Origin: Candidatus Fonsibacter sp.
GTDB lineage: Bacteria > Pseudomonadota > Alphaproteobacteria > Pelagibacterales > Pelagibacteraceae
Reading direction: 5' to 3'
Assembly: GCA_009693745.1 (NCBI GenBank)
Contig: SHWR01000044.1
Span: 1-8,919, forward strand
Length of the DNA: 8,919 nt
Part shown: positions 6,970 through 8,919 of the stretch, one piece after another
Position numbering within the stretch: position 1 is the stretch's first letter
Layout: each line of letters opens with the position of its first letter
Translations under genes and position numbers: made by a program
The notes under the pieces: model-generated
The model's database searches: none
What the model was told of the DNA's origin: nothing
Seen by the model: only the letters and a program-made list of their open reading frames with translations

Positions 6970-7297
6970 TTTTTTTTTTTTTAGATATTTCTTTAAAGGC
7001 TCTTTTAAAAATAAATAATTTTAATGCAATTCCCAAATCGACTAAGTTATATCGAGAAAATTTTTCTAAAAAAATTAATGTATCTTTAGATAAAGATACG
7101 AAATCAAATTTCTTTTTAATATCTCTAATCTTTATTGAACTCTTAATAGGGCTGCTCTTACCCCAAACAACGCCTATAATATCTTTATTTTGAAAAGGAA
7201 CTAAAACGAAATCCCCAACTTTTACATTAATATCTTTAGGAATATTATACGTAAAAGGATGATCAAATTTTAATGGTAACAATACGTCTAAAGTCAT
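6926..7297 (-). CDS. priA: PriA, N-terminal DNA-binding part (frameshifted)
   Basis: This is the 5' portion of the same priA gene. MTLDVLLPLKFDHPFTYNIP, followed by VKVGDFVLVPFQNKDIIGVVWG (26-47), is the 3' DNA-binding domain of PriA, which recognises the 3' end of the leading strand at a fork. It continues to SRYNLVDLGIALKLF (81-95). After the Lys run at residues 106-109 the frame drifts into non-PriA sequence (TARILSRTFIKKEH) and stops, while the neighbouring frame takes up the helicase part. I prefer the ATG at 7297 over the TTG one codon earlier. In the reconstructed protein the distance from this domain to Walker A is only about 55 residues, so the winged-helix domain of E. coli-type PriA appears to be absent. 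No Shine-Dalgarno sequence is visible. The gene is divergent from the transaldolase gene. Confidence 0.88.
   Translation of the reverse strand: MTLDVLLPLKFDHPFTYNIPKDINVKVGDFVLVPFQNKDIIGVVWGKSSPIKSSIKIRDIKKKFDFVSLSKDTLIFLEKFSRYNLVDLGIALKLFIFKRAFKEISKKKKTARILSRTFIKKEH
6970..6982. repeat. 13-base T/A homopolymer at the priA frame break
   Basis: There are thirteen T on the plus strand, i.e. A13 on the priA coding strand, in the Lys-rich linker between the DNA-binding and helicase parts. Reading one A fewer (A12) joins the two frames as ...EISKKKKQQEYSQEH... . It is the longest homopolymer I see in the window; a 10-base A/T run at 6048-6057 and a 9-base run at 6323-6331 in the same gene keep the frame. 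Confidence 0.9.
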
Positions 7298-7313
7298 CAA
7301 AAAATTCTATTAA

Positions 7314-7343
7314 TTGTTTATTTCTTACTATAAATTTTATAAT
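7314..7343 (+). promoter_or_regulatory. Promoter of the transaldolase gene, very short or no leader
   Basis: A perfect TATAAT -10 box (7338-7343) is preceded after 18 bases by TTGTTT (7314-7319), a half-matching -35 box. The ATG follows only 8 bases after the -10 box, so transcription would start at or within a base or two of the start codon. No Shine-Dalgarno sequence lies before the ATG, consistent with a leaderless message. A less likely -10 (TATAAA, 7329-7334) would give a leader of about a dozen bases. The same AT-rich 54 bases must also serve priA on the other strand, where TATAAA and TATAGT sequences occur but no clear -35. Confidence 0.45.
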
Positions 7344-7351
7344 CTAAATCC

Positions 7352-8005
7352 ATGGAAATTTTTCTAGACTCATCAGATATTAAAGAAATTAGAGGATTAA
7401 ACAAAGCTAATTTAGTAAACGGCATTACAACAAATCCCTCTTTGCTTGCAAGTGCAAATACTGATTTTAAAATTTTATTAAAAGAAATTTGTAGTGAAAT
7501 AAAAGGACCCGTAAGTGCTGAAGTAACTGCTCCAGATATTCATTCAATGTTAAAAGAAGCAGAAGTTCTAAGAAAAATTGCAAAAAATATCGTAATTAAA
7601 GTTCCACTTACTTGGAATGGTTTGCAAGCATGCAGTATACTTTCAGCAAAAAAAATTAAAGTAAATGTCACTTTATGTTTTTCTACGTCGCAGGCTTTGC
7701 TTGCTGCAAAGGCTGGAGCAACTTATGTTTCTCCTTTTATCGGAAGGCTAGATGATATCGGCGAAAGTGGAATTCAACTTATAGAAGATATTAAAAAAAT
7801 TTTTAATAATTATAAAAATATAAAAACTAAAATCTTATCAGCGTCCATTAGATCTGTTGAACACTTTAATGCTGTTGCAGCTATTGGATCTGATGTCGCT
7901 ACAGTTCCTGTTAAAATCTTTAAAGAACTTCATAAACACCACTTAACTGATAAAGGTATAGATATTTTTACTGCTGATTGGAAAAAATCAGGAATGAAAA
8001 TTTAA
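7352..8005 (+). CDS. tal: TalC/Fsa-family transaldolase (probably transaldolase rather than fructose-6-phosphate aldolase)
   Basis: This is a class I aldolase-fold enzyme of the small transaldolase/fructose-6-phosphate aldolase family, acting on sugar phosphates in the non-oxidative pentose phosphate pathway. At 217 residues it has the usual length (about 215-220). Visible are LDSSD (5-9, Asp6), TTNPSLLA (26-33, Asn28), SAEVTA (55-60), VIKVPLTWNGLQA (81-93) with the Schiff-base Lys83, VNVTLCFSTSQALLAAKAGATYVSPFIGRLDD (104-135), and SASIRS further on. The residues that separate the two activities are Glu57 and Phe129; E. coli FsaA has Gln59 and Tyr131 at these positions. That pattern favours transaldolase. 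The start ATG gives the standard MEIFLDSSD N-terminus. The gene is divergent from priA and converges on lpdA with 2 bases between the stops. Family is certain; substrate preference is inferred. Confidence 0.93.
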   Translation: MEIFLDSSDIKEIRGLNKANLVNGITTNPSLLASANTDFKILLKEICSEIKGPVSAEVTAPDIHSMLKEAEVLRKIAKNIVIKVPLTWNGLQACSILSAKKIKVNVTLCFSTSQALLAAKAGATYVSPFIGRLDDIGESGIQLIEDIKKIFNNYKNIKTKILSASIRSVEHFNAVAAIGSDVATVPVKIFKELHKHHLTDKGIDIFTADWKKSGMKI

Positions 8006-8007
8006 GT

Positions 8008-8919
8008 TTAAAAGTGAATAGCTCTTTTATCGACTGCTAAAGCGGCTTCTTTGATTGCCTCAGCTAAAGTTGGATGAGCATGACATGTTCTTGCTATATC
8101 TTCAGCGCTTGCACCAAACTCCATAGCTAATACCATTTCTCCTATCATATTGCCAACATCTGGTCCGATCATATGTACGCCTAGGATCCTATCTGTTTTT
8201 TCATCAGATAAAATCTTAACAAAACCATCACCTTCATCATTAATTTTTGCTCTAGCGTTAGCTGCAAATGGAAATTTACCAACTTTGAAAGGTATTTTCT
8301 GCTCCTTTAACTGTTCTTCTGTTTTTCCAACTGATGCAACTTCTGGAGAAGTATAAATCACACCAGGAATAACATCATAATTTACATGCCCAAATTTTCC
8401 ACTAAGTAACTCTGCAACGGCGATTCCTTCTTCTTCTGCTTTATGCGCTAACATAGGACCAACAACGACATCTCCGATCGCATAAATATTATCTAAATTA
8501 GTTTTATATTTATGATCTATTTCTATTCCTCCTTTTGAGTCTAATTTTACTCCAATCTTTTCAAGATTTAGTCCTGTGGTATTAGGCTTTCGCCCCACAG
8601 ACATTAAAACTACATCACAATCAATATCACTCTTAACGCCGTTCTTCTCAACTGTAATTCTAGCACCATTTTTATTTTTTTTAACACCAATGACTTTTGT
8701 TGATAGATTGAATTGCATTCCTTGTTTTTGTAATATTTTTAAAAAAGCATCCGCTACTTCTCTATCTATACCTGGAGTTATATAATCTAAGTATTCTACA
8801 ACGTGAACTTCCGATCCTAATCTTAACCATACAGAACCCATCTCCAATCCAATATAACCAGCACCAATAACAACAAATTTTTTAGGAACAGATGTCAAAT
8901 TTAATGCTCCTGTTGAAGA
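8008..8919 (-). CDS. lpdA: Dihydrolipoamide dehydrogenase (E3), N-terminus outside the window
   Basis: This enzyme reoxidises dihydrolipoyl groups of the 2-oxoglutarate or pyruvate dehydrogenase complex with NAD+. About 303 C-terminal residues are visible. The frame is open to the window edge and encodes SSTGALNLTSVPKKFVVIGAG there, so the TTG at 8898 is not the start. With that codon as residue 1, the NAD-binding Rossmann motif is GAGYIGLEMGSVWLRLGSEVHVVE (12-35), SVGRKPNT is at 100-107, the second FAD motif is TNLDNIYAIGDV (133-144), and the dimerisation domain starts near 176 with VIPGVIYTSPEVASVG. The catalytic His lies in CHAHPTLAEA (272-281). The FAD P-loop and redox-active cysteine pair would be upstream of the window. 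Because the E1/E2 neighbours are out of view, I cannot say which complex it serves. It converges on the transaldolase gene. Confidence 0.96.
   Translation of the reverse strand, partial: SSTGALNLTSVPKKFVVIGAGYIGLEMGSVWLRLGSEVHVVEYLDYITPGIDREVADAFLKILQKQGMQFNLSTKVIGVKKNKNGARITVEKNGVKSDIDCDVVLMSVGRKPNTTGLNLEKIGVKLDSKGGIEIDHKYKTNLDNIYAIGDVVVGPMLAHKAEEEGIAVAELLSGKFGHVNYDVIPGVIYTSPEVASVGKTEEQLKEQKIPFKVGKFPFAANARAKINDEGDGFVKILSDEKTDRILGVHMIGPDVGNMIGEMVLAMEFGASAEDIARTCHAHPTLAEAIKEAALAVDKRAIHF

Noticed and set aside
6942..7193. An 83-residue plus-strand open frame antisense to priA, hydrophobic near its N-terminus
   Set aside because: The apparent hydrophobicity (AVFFFLD) is the complement of the Lys-rich PriA linker and homopolymer. 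The sense strand encodes recognisable PriA sequence.
6926..7297. The 124-residue PriA N-terminal piece as an independent small DNA-binding protein
   Set aside because: Its last 15 or so residues are out-of-frame PriA linker and the helicase piece has no usable start upstream of its Walker A region, so a single frameshifted gene is the simpler reading.
8010..8028. AAAAG...CTTTT inverted repeat at the transaldolase/lpdA junction as a bidirectional terminator
   Set aside because: The stem is only five base pairs, nearly all A:T, with a nine-base loop, and it sits within the lpdA coding end. It is too weak to support as a terminator.
8150..8785. Two plus-strand open frames (68 and 69 residues) antisense to lpdA
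   Set aside because: They lie opposite conserved lpdA motifs and show no independent coding signal.

Overview
This is an ordinary but informative stretch of core chromosome from a strongly AT-rich, tightly packed bacterium. The clues are F1-ATPase genes (atpHAGDC) without F0 genes in the window, priA directly upstream of atpH, an RppH-type Nudix gene directly downstream of atpC, intergenic gaps of a few bases, and Lys/Asn/Ile-rich proteins. Together they point to an alphaproteobacterium with a streamlined genome, most likely of the Pelagibacterales (SAR11) type. That assignment is inferred from gene order and protein character, not from a database search.

Layout, left to right. Positions 1-455 (+) hold the 3' part of rppH, an RNA 5'-pyrophosphohydrolase whose start lies outside the window. 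It converges on atpC, and the two stop codons overlap. Positions 452-5232 (-) are the F1 sector operon, transcribed atpH-atpA-atpG-atpD-atpC (delta, alpha, gamma, beta, epsilon). Positions 5233-5325 are the longest non-coding stretch; they carry several small dyads and only a weak promoter candidate. Positions 5326-7297 (-) hold priA, the primosomal replication-restart helicase. It is split into two frames, almost certainly at a run of 13 A residues on the coding strand (6970-6982). A 50-55 bp divergent spacer follows, with a perfect TATAAT close to the start of a transaldolase/fructose-6-phosphate aldolase family gene (7352-8005, +). That gene converges with a 2-base gap on lpdA, dihydrolipoamide dehydrogenase (8008-8919, -), whose FAD-binding N-terminus lies beyond the right edge.

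Functionally, the window combines energy conservation (the catalytic head of ATP synthase), central carbon metabolism (the E3 subunit of 2-oxoacid dehydrogenases and a non-oxidative pentose phosphate enzyme), replication restart, and initiation of mRNA decay. They appear to be housekeeping genes held together by conserved synteny rather than one dedicated pathway.

I found no mobile element, CRISPR array, tRNA, rRNA or defence-type system, and nothing I can honestly call a previously undescribed system. The points most worth a second look are the priA frameshift at the homopolymer, the apparent absence of the winged-helix domain from the reconstructed PriA, the single strong Shine-Dalgarno site in the ATP operon (in front of atpD), the short-leader promoter of the transaldolase gene, and the dyads upstream of atpH.
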